This document shows, piece by piece, positions 12,201 through 37,349 of a DNA stretch of 64,000 bases. Below the pieces are notes generated by a model. It was not told where the DNA came from, did not search any database, and was given only the letters and a program-made list of their open reading frames with translations. Origin of the DNA: Danio rerio (lineage: Eukaryota; Chordata; Actinopteri; Cypriniformes; Danionidae); contig NC_133180.1 in assembly GCF_049306965.1 (NCBI RefSeq), positions 30,180,001-30,244,000 on the forward strand, in the 5' to 3' direction. The position numbers and the translations under genes are program-made. The stretch's first letter is position 1. Each line of letters begins with the position of its first letter.

Positions 12201-15200
12201 AACCAGGTTAAAAGTTTGCACTTAACCGTGATTAGATGTGCCAGCAGTCGGAGTAAAGCCTGGTCTTGTCCATAACACAGAAAACTGTGAGTGTAGATCT
12301 GGTAGTCTCGCCCGTACAGCCGCAGTTTCATCAGGTCATCCTTGTTCTCCACGGTCTGTTTCGTCACAAAGGTGATCTGAGTAGACGCTCCGCCAAAGTC
12401 CAACGCACCAACTGTATCTCTGCCTGGAGTAATCCACTGACCCACAAAACCATACTGAAGAAACGGGCAGACAGAGAGAGGGTGCATCTAATCAATTGGT
12501 ATTTTTAATTACCCAAAAAATCAGCCACTACCTTAATAAAATTCTCCAGCAGGTAGTTGACTGTGATCCATCCATAAGCTCCCTCATCTTGTCCAGTTAA
12601 GATAGAGGCTCCTTTAAAGCTGAACGGATAGCTCTTCAGTTTTTCTCCAACTTCTTTTAAGACCTCAGCCGACTCTTTGGGTTTAGAAATACTGTGCAAA
12701 AATATTATCTGCGATTAATTCCACCCTATTTAGTGCACTCATACTGTGGATGAACATGTGAAGTGAAGAGTCTTTACGATTTACAGTTTGTATGTCATAA
12801 AATGCAGTGCAGATATTGGGAAAGGTTATATAATGATCAACGCATCAGTGTGCATTCATCATTTGAACCGTGTTCAGACTCACTTCAGTAGCCTCATGCC
12901 TGCAGTGGCCCCCAGATACACGGGGGTAATCCTCTGTCTAGATTTCGGGATGCTTTTAGTGGCTTTATCCATGCATTCCTCAAGGCTACGTGCTGCTGCT
13001 CCTTTGATTCCAGCATAACTGGATATCCCTCCTCCTGGTACAGGGAAAAAATTGTGGAAGAAGCTATTAAAATGTTTGTAATCTGACAGTGGAAGGCACA
13101 AGTTCAAGTTCGATGTATTTATATACAGTAGCACGTTTCCAAGAGGCCACAAGACGGCACAAAGTGCTTTAGAGAGAAGATACAAACAAGCAGTATGAAC
13201 ATAAAACAAAACAGCAATAGGCACAGAGTGTAAAAGAGAACATAAAAGATGTAAAATAAATTATACAAAACATTTTGCTTGTAATGCCTAAAACAAGAAA
13301 GTAACTGGCCCTTTAATTCCGCCTAAAAGATGCTACTACAGTTGACCACACTAAACAGGATTAAAAACGAGACCATTGGACTCCCGAGGAAGGAACTTAT
13401 GCTTCAAACGACCTAGAAAATACACAAGTCTTTTATTTAGACTTACAAAATTGTTTGTAATGAAGCCAATTTTAATTCTAGTGAAAGCGCGTTCCAGAGG
13501 ATGTTGGATGTTGAACTTATATTGACATCAGCTTAGCGGACAGTGCAAAAGTGACAGATAATCATAAGAGAGAGAACATGGGACAATTATTTAATGCAAT
13601 GCAATTTAATGCAATGCTGGAAATGAATTAGGAACGCTGTGTTGTTCGTCTCATTTACATTTCTGCAGATGTTTTCACCTGAAGCAATGTGAGAACAACA
13701 GAAGAATAACAATGAGATAAAAAAGCATGACCAATTCAGAACTATATTTAGGAAGAATAAATGAAGACAAATCCCTTTCATTAATTAATTTTTTACATCT
13801 GAGTTCTGCAATATCTGATGTTTGAGTTTTCTCTGTATTTGATATTAGGGTAAGTGTCAATCTTACACTTCTTGTGTATCTTCTTTCTTTCTGTTACCTC
13901 TACAATCAGAAAATAAAAATGATGTATACTATTTACTCACCCTTCACACGACACTCGCTGTGCTGACTGACAATGCCAGTGCCGTTCTGCTTATCTGCTG
14001 GCCATTTGTAGATAAACATGGACGTATGAGAGGATCCAGCATCCAGAACTATTCCATACTGGAGACAAACACATCTGTTAACATTTTCCACAAACTTGTC
14101 TTGGATTCATTTAGGGCTGCACCATATGTCACTTCAGCATAAACAATTGAAATGTGCACATCCGCAATAGTCACATCTCAGGATGGGGATTATTGGTGAC
14201 CACAATTTAAAATGCATGTGGTTTTTTTTTACTTAGTTGCAAAGTTTAGCCATTGTATAGTTAAAGTTCAAAATTTTCATGAGCTTTTTTTCTGTTATGA
14301 TGTTAACATAAGTGAGTTTAAAGCATGAGGGTGCAAGAAATTATATAATTTTAGCATTAACAAAGATTAATTGCATTTAATTTATATATAGTGAAGAGCT
14401 ACTTTACATTGGATTATTTAATGTCTAACTACTTAAGACTTGGAAAAAATATATAAAGCACAATTTGTTTTTCTGTTTTATATCCTTTGTTTTGTATTTA
14501 TCTAGTTTATTATATTTTATGCAGATGGATGGAATGTTTATTTGAAATATTCAGTGGTGTAAAGTAACAAATTACAAATACTCAATCTACTGTAATTGAG
14601 TAGTGTTTCTCAGAAATTGCAACGTAGTTTTAAAAGTGTGTACTTTTACTCTCAATTGAGTACATTTTTAGTGCTGTGTGGGTACTTTTACTTCACTGCT
14701 TTTCTTCGACCTTGATTTTTTCTTATCTATGTGGATTGGCTAAGCAGAATATTCAGTCTTGTGATTTCTGTCCAACCAAATCACACATAGAAAGTAAATC
14801 GCATCACGTGGAACTACCTGAATACATGGGTGATGCAGCCCATAAATGCAGCAAAACATTTAAAAGCATTAAAAGAGCCCAAGAAGATGTCCTTAAACAA
14901 ATGGTCTTAAAAAAGAACTAAATGCACTACAGAATGTTATCAGCTCTAGTTTAATTTATTTTAACTTGCAAAAAAAAATATTTTTTTTTTCTGAGTTCAC
15001 TTTTATTTTATAAGAGCTTTCACGTGAATGATTTGAATGCCTGCTTGTGACTATCGTTATTCCAATTCATAAGCAGCAAGTCAACACTGTCACTAAAGCT
15101 GCCAGCTGAGATTCAATGGCTGCCTGCCACATGCCAGGCAAATTTTTTGCTCGACACATAAGAATTTTTTAAAATTCATATCTCATCGGAAAGCTGAAAC

Positions 15201-15389
15201 GTTCTTTTGGCTTGACAGCTTATTAGTGTGAGTATTTCACTTTATAACAACAACAACACAATAACAAAAAGAAGTCATTACCATGAGCTGCGCTGGTTCT
15301 TTAAAGTCTTCCGTATTAACGACGAGCAAAAGGATGCCAACAAATGAAACAAATAGACCTGCAATAATAGTACATGTTTGCAATTGCAT
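9024..15389 (-). CDS. entpd2a: Ecto-nucleoside triphosphate diphosphohydrolase 2, tandem copy A (nine coding exons)
   Basis: NTPDase2 is a cell-surface ecto-ATPase that hydrolyses extracellular ATP, releasing mainly ADP. Exons (minus strand): 15282-15389, 13941-14058, 12884-13034, 12532-12691, 12227-12454, 11869-12132, 11296-11415, 9313-9447, 9024-9233. Joined they give 1494 bp, 497 residues plus stop, with every junction GT-AG and in phase. Membrane segment 1 is about residues 8-25. The apyrase conserved regions are ACR1 DAGSSHTS (42-49), ACR2 GATAGMRLL (117-125), ACR3 [10 protein letters not shown] (158-167, catalytic Glu162), ACR4 DFGGAST (198-204) and ACR5 GWSLGYML (435-442). Membrane segment 2 is about 466-484. 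[17 protein letters not shown] and [19 protein letters not shown] are closer to ENTPD2 than to ENTPD1, 3 or 8. I recall zebrafish entpd2a.1 and entpd2a.2 as tandem duplicates; which copy this is cannot be told from sequence. Confidence 0.93.
9313..9447 (-). CDS. entpd2a: entpd2a copy A, exon 8
   Basis: Acceptor TCTCAG|ATGC and donor GAAAAA|GTAAGA. It encodes 45 residues with [19 protein letters not shown]. Only about 25 of 45 residues match copy B. Confidence 0.93.
9599..9785 (+). repeat. Dispersed cyprinid repeat, partial copy
   Basis: This segment shares GAGCTGCGCATTGATGGA, AAACCACACTGAACTGA, CTGACACAGTTTCAAT and a terminal ACATTGTAAAAGAGCTATAGA with the longer copy at 10569-10975. The shared order and spacing show that they are copies of one element. 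I do not know its name for certain. Confidence 0.55.
10569..10975 (+). repeat. Dispersed cyprinid repeat, longer copy
   Basis: It contains TCTCGAGGTTTTTTAACTTC, CACTTTCGCCAATTGGTGAA, ATTAAACCACACTGAACTGA and GAAGCTGCTTTGACACAATG. I know this as a very common fish repeat but cannot give a firm family. It lies in an intron of entpd2a copy A. Confidence 0.6.
11011..11230. mobile_element. Palindromic MITE with GGTACC/TTTGTACCTTT motifs, copy 1
   Basis: It is built from inverted GTACCTTT/AAAGGTAC motifs and ends TTTCTGAGAGTG at 11230. It is a degraded copy of the element at 16437-16657, with the left terminus eroded. Confidence 0.6.
11296..11415 (-). CDS. entpd2a: entpd2a copy A, exon 7
   Basis: Acceptor GCACAG|GCATT and donor CAGCAG|GTACCA. 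It encodes [17 protein letters not shown] through CNMSFQQ. Only about 25 of 40 residues match copy B. Confidence 0.93.
11869..12132 (-). CDS. entpd2a: entpd2a copy A, exon 6
   Basis: Acceptor TCACAG|ACTC and donor ATG|GTAAGC. It encodes 88 residues including [11 protein letters not shown] and [16 protein letters not shown], with paired cysteines and N-glycosylation sequons (NVS, NIT). About 12 of 264 bases differ from copy B. Confidence 0.95.
12227..12454 (-). CDS. entpd2a: entpd2a copy A, exon 5 (ACR4)
   Basis: Acceptor CTTCAG|TATGG and donor ACG|GTTAAG. It contains ACR4 [13 protein letters not shown] and [12 protein letters not shown]. By hand count about 8 of 228 bases differ from copy B. 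Confidence 0.95.
12532..12691 (-). CDS. entpd2a: entpd2a copy A, exon 4 (ACR3)
   Basis: Acceptor TGCACAG|TATT and donor ATTAAG|GTAGTG. It contains ACR3 [15 protein letters not shown] with the catalytic glutamate. It differs from copy B at about 3 of 54 residues. Confidence 0.95.
12884..13034 (-). CDS. entpd2a: entpd2a copy A, exon 3 (ACR2)
   Basis: Acceptor TACCAG|GAGG and donor CTGAA|GTGAGT. It encodes [12 protein letters not shown] and ends in [14 protein letters not shown] (ACR2). About 78% of residues match copy B. Confidence 0.95.
13941..14058 (-). CDS. entpd2a: entpd2a copy A, exon 2 (ACR1)
   Basis: Acceptor CTCCAG|TATGG and donor AAGG|GTGAGT. It encodes [19 protein letters not shown], the phosphate-binding ACR1, and ends one base into a glycine codon. 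About 38 of 40 residues match copy B. Confidence 0.95.
14552..14935 (+). mobile_element. hAT-like DNA transposon remnant
   Basis: It starts CAGTGGTGTAAAGTAAC, a hAT-style terminus, followed by subterminal ACTCAATTGAGTA-type inverted motifs. A matching right terminus was not found, so the right limit is uncertain. It lies in intron 1 of entpd2a copy A. Confidence 0.4.
15282..15389 (-). CDS. entpd2a: entpd2a copy A, exon 1
   Basis: Start codon at 15387-15389 and donor ATG|GTAATG. It encodes a 36-residue N-terminus with one membrane segment ([17 protein letters not shown]). The start was chosen because it is followed directly by the membrane segment and its length matches the family. Almost no identity with exon 1 of copy B. 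Confidence 0.85.
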
Positions 15390-16436
15390 TTTAAACTGTT
15401 GTAAACTAAAATTAAAAGGACACTTGCTGACCGACTATTGTCGGAATTTAGCCGGGTGTATCTGGTGTTCGGGTAGGTTAACTAAACTAACCTGTCAGAC
15501 CTGCTCGTCCATGCAAATAGTAGCCTATGTAGAAGCAGAAGTTAATATAATTTATTTAAAAAATATATATTTGCTTTGATGAAAACGTTTATTCACGTTT
15601 TTTACGTGAACATGTCTGAAATGGTAAAAACAGTAGATTGTTTGTGCAAAGTACTGTAAATTACAGACACACAATCAATGTTAGACATGCAAGCAGACAT
15701 TAATCTGACACTAGGTGACGCTGGAGCAATAGCCTATAATTAAGCAACCTTACAATATACTTCAGTCAGTGTTTTAAGGAATATTTAGTGGCTTTTTTAG
15801 AGGCTACATGCAGATTTAAACACATATTTTACAAGACAAGTGAATACTTAAGATGTCTATCGGTGATCTCTAGAACAGCAAATTTTTCTGTTAAATTATA
15901 TTTTTCCTTGCACTGAGTGGCGCATTATGCATTCACAATGGTATAAACCGTTATGGAAGGGGGATCATATATATATATAACCTATTATAAATTTTTTAAT
16001 TTTTAATATTTAAGATATAGATCAAAGATCAGAGAAAGCTTACTATTAAAGGGCTGACCGCTCATACATGTTGTTTTGTTGTTCTTTATGGGGAATCAAG
16101 CATTAATTAGGGGGGGTCGAAAAAAACCCTGAATCTACAGAAAAAATAACTATAGAGAGTCTTTTGACTTTCAGTGCTAGGGCCCCATTTTGAATAAAGG
16201 GCCCCGAAATAAAAGAGAAATACTAAAGAGAAACAAACATCTTTAGTCATTTTTATTAAAAATGGGACATGATGTTTAATTGCATATTTGTTTTCTACAG
16301 AGATGAAGAATTAACGATCAAATGGATGTTTGACAGATTGTTTTCAGATTTTTTTAGAAGAAACGAGGGGGTAAACAGGAACATATAAATGTGTATTGTT
16401 ATTTTATTTATGTATCTTTACACACACAATTTGTTA

Positions 16437-16657
16437 CACTCTCAGAAATAAAGGTACACAAGCTGTCATTTGGGTCCGTATTAATATCTAAAGGGTACAT
16501 ATTTGTACCTTAAAAGTACAAAAGTGTTCCTCTTAAATTTTTTAGGTATTAATATATACTTTTGAGGTACCAATATGGACCCTTTAGGTACAAATGTGTA
16601 CCTTTTGGAAAAGGTACCACCCCAGTGACAGCTTGCATACTTTTTTTTCTGAGAGTG
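16437..16657. mobile_element. Palindromic MITE, CACTCTCAGAAATAAAGGTA termini, copy 2
   Basis: The left end CACTCTCAGAAA and right end TTTCTGAGAGTG are inverted repeats with TA directly outside both (16435-16436, 16658-16659). The interior is a ladder of GTACCTTT and AAAGGTAC motifs. The TA target site suggests mobilisation by a TA-specific transposase. Confidence 0.75.
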
Positions 16658-17616
16658 TAGGATACGGTTTGTGTACCAAAACCATGGCTAGTTTGTAGGA
16701 ACAGTTTAACTACAATAACATTTTTGTTGTTGTTTTTGTAGTAAAACCATGGTTAATTTAAGTATTCCAAAAAAATAATAATAATAAAATGGGTGGTAAA
16801 CAAACACATTTTACTTTTAAATGAAAAATTTGCCTCAATCTCATGTCACATGTGCAATCACATTAAATGTTATCTTTTTCATTTTTGGGCATGTTGGATA
16901 AAAAGAAGAAAAAGTTAAAAATAGAATGGATTGTTTCCTGTGTTGACATATTTCCTTGAATCTGAAAACAGGCAAGACAAAGGACTCGTCTTTTTAAACA
17001 GACTTGCATCTTTAATCATACTCTAACAAACATGAACTCGATTTTCTGCCTGCACTTTTGTAGCTGGCAACACTGAGGGAGGAACATTCTTATTCTTGAG
17101 AGCATTCGATTAGATACAAATCTGTGTACCACAAGAAGAATAATCAATATTTGCTAACCATCAATATTTGTGCACTTGCATGTGGCTTTAACAAAGCCCA
17201 AAACATTCAATGTTATTCAGATAACATACAAAATATCTGACAGAAAAGTAGTAAGCACATTCAATTATTTATATTAAAAAAACCCAGAAGCAAGCAGTTT
17301 TCAAATCAAAATCATTATTTGCACAGCTACATTTGAAAGATATTTCTTTTGCATGATTTCAGTGCCTTGACTTTGTATTACAGCAGATGAGACACATCAC
17401 AAAGAAAGTCTATAAAAACGTTGCATCAGTGTATAAATGTGTAAGGCACAGAATTGTATCTAAAAATATACATTCAACATTATGAGAAGAGAAAACACAT
17501 CTATAAGGCTGTTTACGCTAGGGCACTTCATGCATTTTTTTCTCATCAGATGGCTACAGTATCTAATTATGAGAAAGATTGGTGTAAATGCCCTCAGAAA
17601 TGCATTCAAGACGGAT

Positions 17617-17933
17617 CCCAGCAAACAGTTTTGTGTTTAAAAGACGTCTAATAGACATCTAAATGTAGACAGCTTGGCTAAAACAAGGCTTGGGCTGTAG
17701 TGAAAATCTAATAGACATCTAAGTATAACCCAAAACTACACTAGTCGCCAATAGACTTAATATGTGTAGTCATTCATTTCTGTTTATTTGATGACTAGTC
17801 TAGTTTTGGCCTATTAGACGTCTATTAGATTTTCACTGACAGACCATATTTAGCCTTGTTTTAGTCAAGACTATGTTAGACGTCAATTAGACATCCATGA
17901 GACGTCTTCTAAAAGTAAAAAATGCTTGCTGGC
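17617..17933. mobile_element. Palindromic MITE with GACGTCTAATAGAC arms
   Basis: The two halves are inverted copies: AAAAGACGTCTAATAGAC and AAAATCTAATAGACATC on the left mirror ATTAGATTTTCACTG and GAGACGTCTTCTAAAA on the right. The outer ends read CCCAGCAAAC and GCTTGCTGGC. No coding capacity. Confidence 0.65.
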
Positions 17934-18135
17934 ACTCAAACTACTTTAGGGGGTGTCCTCTGACACATTCCAGAAAAAACTGGACAGTTCTAAATGCCTC
18001 TTTTTGTTGAAACTACTTATGTACACATTTTCTTCTCCCAAAATGTAAAAAATAAATAAAATGTGAGAGCGTGCTTTATTACGGTGTCAGATATAACAGC
18101 GCAAATACAAGACACCCAACAACAATGCCACAGAT

Positions 18136-18332
18136 GGCAGGTTGGGATGTTTGTTTTGCTTTATGTTTTACATTTAATTTTATTTTTGACCATTAAATGA
18201 CAAAATTGGAATGTCTAAATAATATCCATTCGAATGACAGCATTAACAGCAGAGATGCATCATGCACCTTTAGCTCCTCTATGAACAGAGTGTAAAATAA
18301 TAGAAAAATATAGCATTCCTTTCATTTACAAA
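18136..18332. repeat. Direct-repeat segment paired with 20768-20951
   Basis: It shares GGCAGGTTGGGATGTTT, TTTATTTTTGACCATTAAAT, GCATTAACAGCAG and ATAGAAAAATATAGCATT in the same order with 20768-20951. One copy lies downstream of entpd2a copy B and the other in its eighth intron. Confidence 0.6.
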
Positions 18333-18618
18333 GGCTGTGAGAGTAAAGGTTATACACAAATTAATGAAAATCCATTACAGTTTTCTGTCAATACGGTAGA
18401 AATACATGTTTTATTTACAGATGTTTAGTGAACAGTATTCACGGAGCCCACTTTGTGCACTTGTGGTAGTGTTTTACTGGAGCATGAGTAAAAAAGCCTC
18501 CAGTAGCCTACATATGAAATGATTTGTAAGCGAAATAACATGTATAATTTGAATTTTTGTAAATATATGTGTAGAAAGTGTATCTTAAGCAAGGTAACCT
18601 AGTTATATTTGCATATAG

Positions 18619-18778
18619 CAGTGTTTCTCAACCACAATCCTGGAGGACCACCAGCTCTGCACATTTTCCCTGTCTCTTTAACCAAGCACACCTGATTCAG
18701 ATCATCAGCTCATTAGGAGAGACTGAAAGACCTGTGATGGGTATGACGGTCCTCCAGGAACGTGGTTGAGAAACACTG
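18619..18778. mobile_element. 160-bp palindromic hAT MITE with perfect 8-bp TSD
   Basis: Termini CAGTGTTTCTCAACCA and TGGTTGAGAAACACTG are perfect inverted repeats. The 8-bp direct repeat GCATATAG flanks the element at 18611-18618 and 18779-18786. This is diagnostic of hAT-type insertion. Confidence 0.92.
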
Positions 18779-18970
18779 GCATATAGCATTGGATTTAAAT
18801 ATTGGATATATCCGTTTAGCAGAGACACATTTATGTGGGCAATTATAAATGGAATCTAATAAATACAAGGCTATCTGATCAGAGAAAGCGCATGAATTGA
18901 CCAGGTGTGAGATGAAAAAAAAAAATTTGCACTAATAAATCCATGACCTGTTTTCTGTCTCTTACAAAAC

Positions 18971-19342
18971 TCATTCATTCATTTATTTTATTTTTGGCTT
19001 AGTTTCTTTATTAATCTGGGGTCCCCACAGCGGAATGAACCGTCAACTTATCCAGCATGTTTTTACACAGCGGATGCCCTTCCAGCTGCAGCCCATTTCT
19101 GGGAAACATGCATACACATTCATTCACACATACACTACTGACAATTTTAGCCTACCCAATTCACCTATACCACACGTTTTTGGACTGTGGGGGAAACCGG
19201 AGCATCTGGAGGGAAACCCATGCAAACGTGGAGAGAACATGCAAACTCCACACAGGAATGCCAATTAATCCAGCTGAGGCTCAAACCAGCGATCTTCTTG
19301 CTGTGAGGCGACAGCACTACCTACTGCGCCACCGTGTCGCCT
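18971..19342 (-). mobile_element. DANA-type SINE (minus orientation)
   Basis: Reads TTTATTAATCTGGGGTCCCC, ACAGCGGATGCCCTTCCAGC, GAACATGCAAACTCCACACA and a tRNA-like end CTACTGCGCCACCGTGTCGC. Nearly full length; it lies just downstream of entpd2a copy B. Confidence 0.85.
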
Positions 19343-19507
19343 CTTATAAAACTATAATACATATAAAAAGTGCTTCATAAGAAATGGATTATTGATGAAA
19401 TGTTTTTTATACATCCGTGTAGTTTTCAGAGTACTGTAAATGAAAGAATCCTCACCAAGGACTGTGCATAATGATAAACTGTACATAAGTACAAATATAG
19501 CGCATTA

Positions 19508-34163
<14,656 letters not shown>

Positions 34164-34551
34164 CTTCACTACGAGTTCCAGGCAAGGCAAATGACAGCGA
34201 CGACATTCGCTGGAGCGTCTGGTAGCCTATATACTGCCGTGACGTGTGGCAGGCGGTAAAACCAGTGGGCACGGCACTGTATTGTTCTTCCTCATCTGTC
34301 CGCGGAGCAACAGGTTCTTGCTGTGAAACTGTTGGCGATAAGTCAGACTATTTATGTACTTCTTGAAGAAGTCTATTCAGAGTGTAACGAGACTCGTAAG
34401 TGTTGTTGCTTTTATCGCTATTGTAGCTTTATGTCTCTTAATAAATTTTATACTTTACGAACAGATCGATGAAGTATTTTAGAATACTGTGACAAAAATG
34501 CAACGGTTATTTTTATGGGTAGATGTCGTTTTCAGTCATTAATGAAAACAT

Positions 34552-34866
34552 CCCTGCTTAAAAAAAACAGCCAAAAACCAAGCTGGTTGTCTGGTTTTAG
34601 CTGGTCGACCAGTCTGGTTTTAGAGGGGTTTTGGCCATTTCCAGCCTGGTCTTAGCTGGTCAGGCTGGGAGATGACTAGCTAAAACCAGCTTGACCAGCC
34701 AAAACCATATGTCCAGCCTAAACCAGGGTGCTTAAGCTGGTTTTGGCTGGTCATTTTTCTGCCTGACCAGCTAAGACCAGGCTGGAAACTCCTCTAAACC
34801 AGGCTGATCAACCAGCTATAAACAGCCAACCAGCCTAGGCTGATTTAAGCTGTTTTTTCACTAGGG
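34552..34866. mobile_element. Palindromic MITE rich in ACCAGCTAAAACCAG motifs
   Basis: The interior is an inverted array of AGCTGGTTTTAGCTGG and CCAGCTAAGACCAG units. The outer ends CCCTGCTTAAAAAAAACAGC and GCTGTTTTTTCACTAGGG are inverted. It lies about 390 bp upstream of the entpd2a copy B start codon, so it may overlap regulatory sequence. Confidence 0.75.
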
Positions 34867-35062
34867 ATGTCCTAGCAATTTTTTGAATCTTTGTAAGTTA
34901 TAATTTTTAACTAAACTGAACCTGTTCAACATTTATGAACAAACATAAAAAGAAACACAAAATTATGAAACCTTTGTTTGTAATTGTAATGATTTGTATA
35001 AAACTTTCACAACTACATAACATTTTAAGTGCCCCAAATACCCCTAAACCTCCTTTCTCATA

Positions 35063-36010
35063 CAAACCCAAATCAGAAAAAGTTGGGACAGTATGGAAAA
35101 CGCAAATTAAAAAACAAAGTAGTGAATTTAGTTTGACTTGTAGGCTATTTTATAGCAGACGACATGAACACAAAATATTTAATGTTTTGTCTGGTTAACT
35201 TTTTATGTCATTTGTAAATATACATCCTTTTCTGTCATTCAGACTTGCAACACATTTAAAAAAATAATAATAATAATAATAAATTGGAACAGGAGCAATG
35301 TAGGGCTAGTATTTGGGTAACTTGGTAAAATAATGTGATTTGAGACGGGTGATGTTAACAGGTGATGTAATCATGATTTGGTACAAAAGCAGCATCCATG
35401 AAAGCTCTAGTCCTTTAGAAGCAAAGGCGGTCCAAGGATCAAAGTTGAACTACTGTGATATCTGAAAGAAAAGGAAACCCTATTTTAGTGTCCAGAGGCG
35501 ACATCTGGAATATATCATCATACAGTGGAAATGTGTACTGTGGTCAGATGAATCACTATTTCAGGTTTTTTTGGTTAAAATGGACCAAAGAATAAAAGAA
35601 TAAAAAAAATCATTTATACTGTTACTAGGAACAAGTCAAAAAGCCAGGGTCTGTAATGGTATGGGGTTGTGTCAGTGCCCTTGGCAAAGGTAACTTCTAC
35701 TTCTGTGCTGGCACCAATAACTCTAAAAAGTAAATAGAGATTTTGTACCACATAATGCTGCCTTCTTTTCAGTGTCACCCATGCATATTTCAGCAAGACA
35801 ATGCATAGTCACATTCTGAACACATTACAAAGTCCTGATTGCGGAGAAAGAGGATACAGGTACTTGACTGGCCTGCCTGCAGTCCCAACCTGTCTCCAAG
35901 AGAGAATGTGTGGCACATTTTGAAGTGTATAATGCAACAATGAAGATCTCGTACTGTTGCCCACCTTAAGACTTATTTGCAGGATTACACCTGAAACACT
36001 TCATCACTTA
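35063..36010 (+). mobile_element. Tc1/mariner-like transposon, internally deleted
   Basis: The left end TACAAACCCAAATCAGAAAA with AGTTGGGACAGTATGGAAAA matches a common fish TA-inserted family. The middle carries transposase-like pieces: TGGTCAGATGAATCACTATT, a PGSVMVWGC-type stretch near 35645 and a QQDNA-like stretch near 35788. Most of the N-terminal half is missing and the right terminus is not found, so the end is approximate. Confidence 0.6.
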
Positions 36011-36178
36011 GTGTCTTCAGTCCCTAAAAGTCATCTACGATGTAGAGGTACCTGGAGGTACATTTCCATCTTCTACATTCTTTTGTCCATTTATCACTGA
36101 GCAGTCTTTCTCAATGGAACAAAAATATTGATAAATAACTTTTATATTACAAAAACCTGACATAGGAAAAACCTGAAC

Positions 36179-36181
<3 letters not shown>

Positions 36182-36211
<30 letters not shown>
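36182..36211. repeat. (CA)n microsatellite
   Basis: Fifteen uninterrupted CA units. Confidence 0.95.
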
Positions 36212-36213
<2 letters not shown>

Positions 36214-36710
36214 GATGTAATGTTGACTTTGTTAATGCACTGGTTTTCTCTTCATGCCAACCTTTTGTTACAAAAAAAACAACACATTTTTGTGTAAAAG
36301 GTTCCAAACACAAACTCTGGAAATGATTTGAGCTAGTTGTAGAAGTTATAGCTTACCTGTATAGAGTTCAGACGAACATCTTTAGTTTTTTCCTTTACTG
36401 TTTGAGTGGTTAACACACATGTGAAATATGTGTGAAGAGCACACACGTCTATTTGTTATGAGTTGTCTTACAGGAAAAAGATAACTTGAGGTTTTCAACA
36501 ATTCTTATCTGTGAATGCTGCAATAAAACCGAGTCAGGATGGTAAAAAAAACAAATGACAAAAGCATTAAAGGCGTACAGCATATCTCTGTTATCATGCA
36601 GAGCTCATACCGTAGACAAAAGCATTTAGCCTATTGGAACTACGGGCACACTCAGGGTCATTCATCAAAGAAAACAACTGTGCTTGTGTGCCCAGAGGAT
36701 TTATTTCTTA

Positions 36711-36716
36711 TTTATT
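36711..36716 (-). promoter_or_regulatory. Candidate polyadenylation signal of the small membrane-protein gene
   Basis: The minus strand reads AATAAA here, with another at 36700-36705, about 340 bp after the stop codon of the 98-residue frame. Plausible, but such matches are common in AT-rich DNA. Confidence 0.35.
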
Positions 36717-37052
36717 GAAACAGGATGTGCATTATGCATTATAATTTGTAAGCACACTTACAATAACAAACATTAAACAGATATTAGAATGAGTAATATT
36801 CCACTTATGTCCATCATTCATTTCAGACAGATGCATTATCTTTTAATATACATCTTTACATCACTACAGACATTTTTCTGTTAGTTTAAAGATAAAAGCA
36901 ATAGCCCAGGAGTAGATACAGTGCTCTGTGCATGACATAGACCCTTTCTTCTATATATTTTTCTTTCTGGCTTTCCCCCTCAGTCGCTATTTGCCCTTTG
37001 GAAAGAGAAGTCTTTGTAAGCAGCTGTCACCGCTTTATTCAGCCTCACAGCT

Positions 37053-37349
37053 TCAGGCTGCTCCGTATGAAGAAAGCCGCTGCTCATCCATATCAAACAG
37101 CACATACTCTGAACTGTGCTCCGGGTCCTGGCACATGTGGTTAACAATGAAGCACTGGTAGTTCCACAGTAGAAGCAGCACCATGCCACACAGGGCCAGC
37201 AGCGCCAGGCTGAGCAGCAGGAGGCGCTGTTTGTCCAGGCAGCATCGGTTCTGACAGGCCTCATCAGAGAGACTGGTGTACCTCCACAGAGATCTCTTCA
37301 ACACGGGAGACAGAGACACGGCGAAAGCTTTTGTTTGTGCTGTGCTCAT
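37053..37349 (-). CDS. Unrecognised single-exon small membrane protein (98 aa)
   Basis: The frame runs from ATG at 37347-37349 (context ACAATGA) to TGA at 37053-37055. It predicts a 98-residue protein: a basic N-terminal part (residues 1-42) with a Cys cluster at 32, 36 and 37, a strong membrane segment at about 43-62 (LLLLSLALLALCGMVLLLLW), then a short acidic C-terminal part with Cys66 and Cys73. There is no signal peptide. The positive-inside rule favours a cytosolic N-terminus. Local GC is much higher than in the flanks (e.g. GGCCAGCAGCGCCAGGCTGA), as expected for coding sequence. It lies on the same strand as its neighbours, 2.9 kb upstream of the entpd2a copy B start and 9.3 kb downstream of the grin1 stop. 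I do not recognise the family. It could be one exon of a longer gene. Confidence 0.65.
   Translation of the reverse strand: MSTAQTKAFAVSLSPVLKRSLWRYTSLSDEACQNRCCLDKQRLLLLSLALLALCGMVLLLLWNYQCFIVNHMCQDPEHSSEYVLFDMDEQRLSSYGAA

Larger units (their letters stand above)
15390..19507. other. Intergenic region between the entpd2a copies
   Basis: This interval holds the likely promoter and 5' UTR of copy A (upper coordinates beyond 15389 on the minus strand) and the 3' flank of copy B (below 19508). It also holds three MITEs and a SINE listed separately. I see no TATA box or CpG-rich block that fixes the copy A promoter, and no other gene. Confidence 0.5.
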
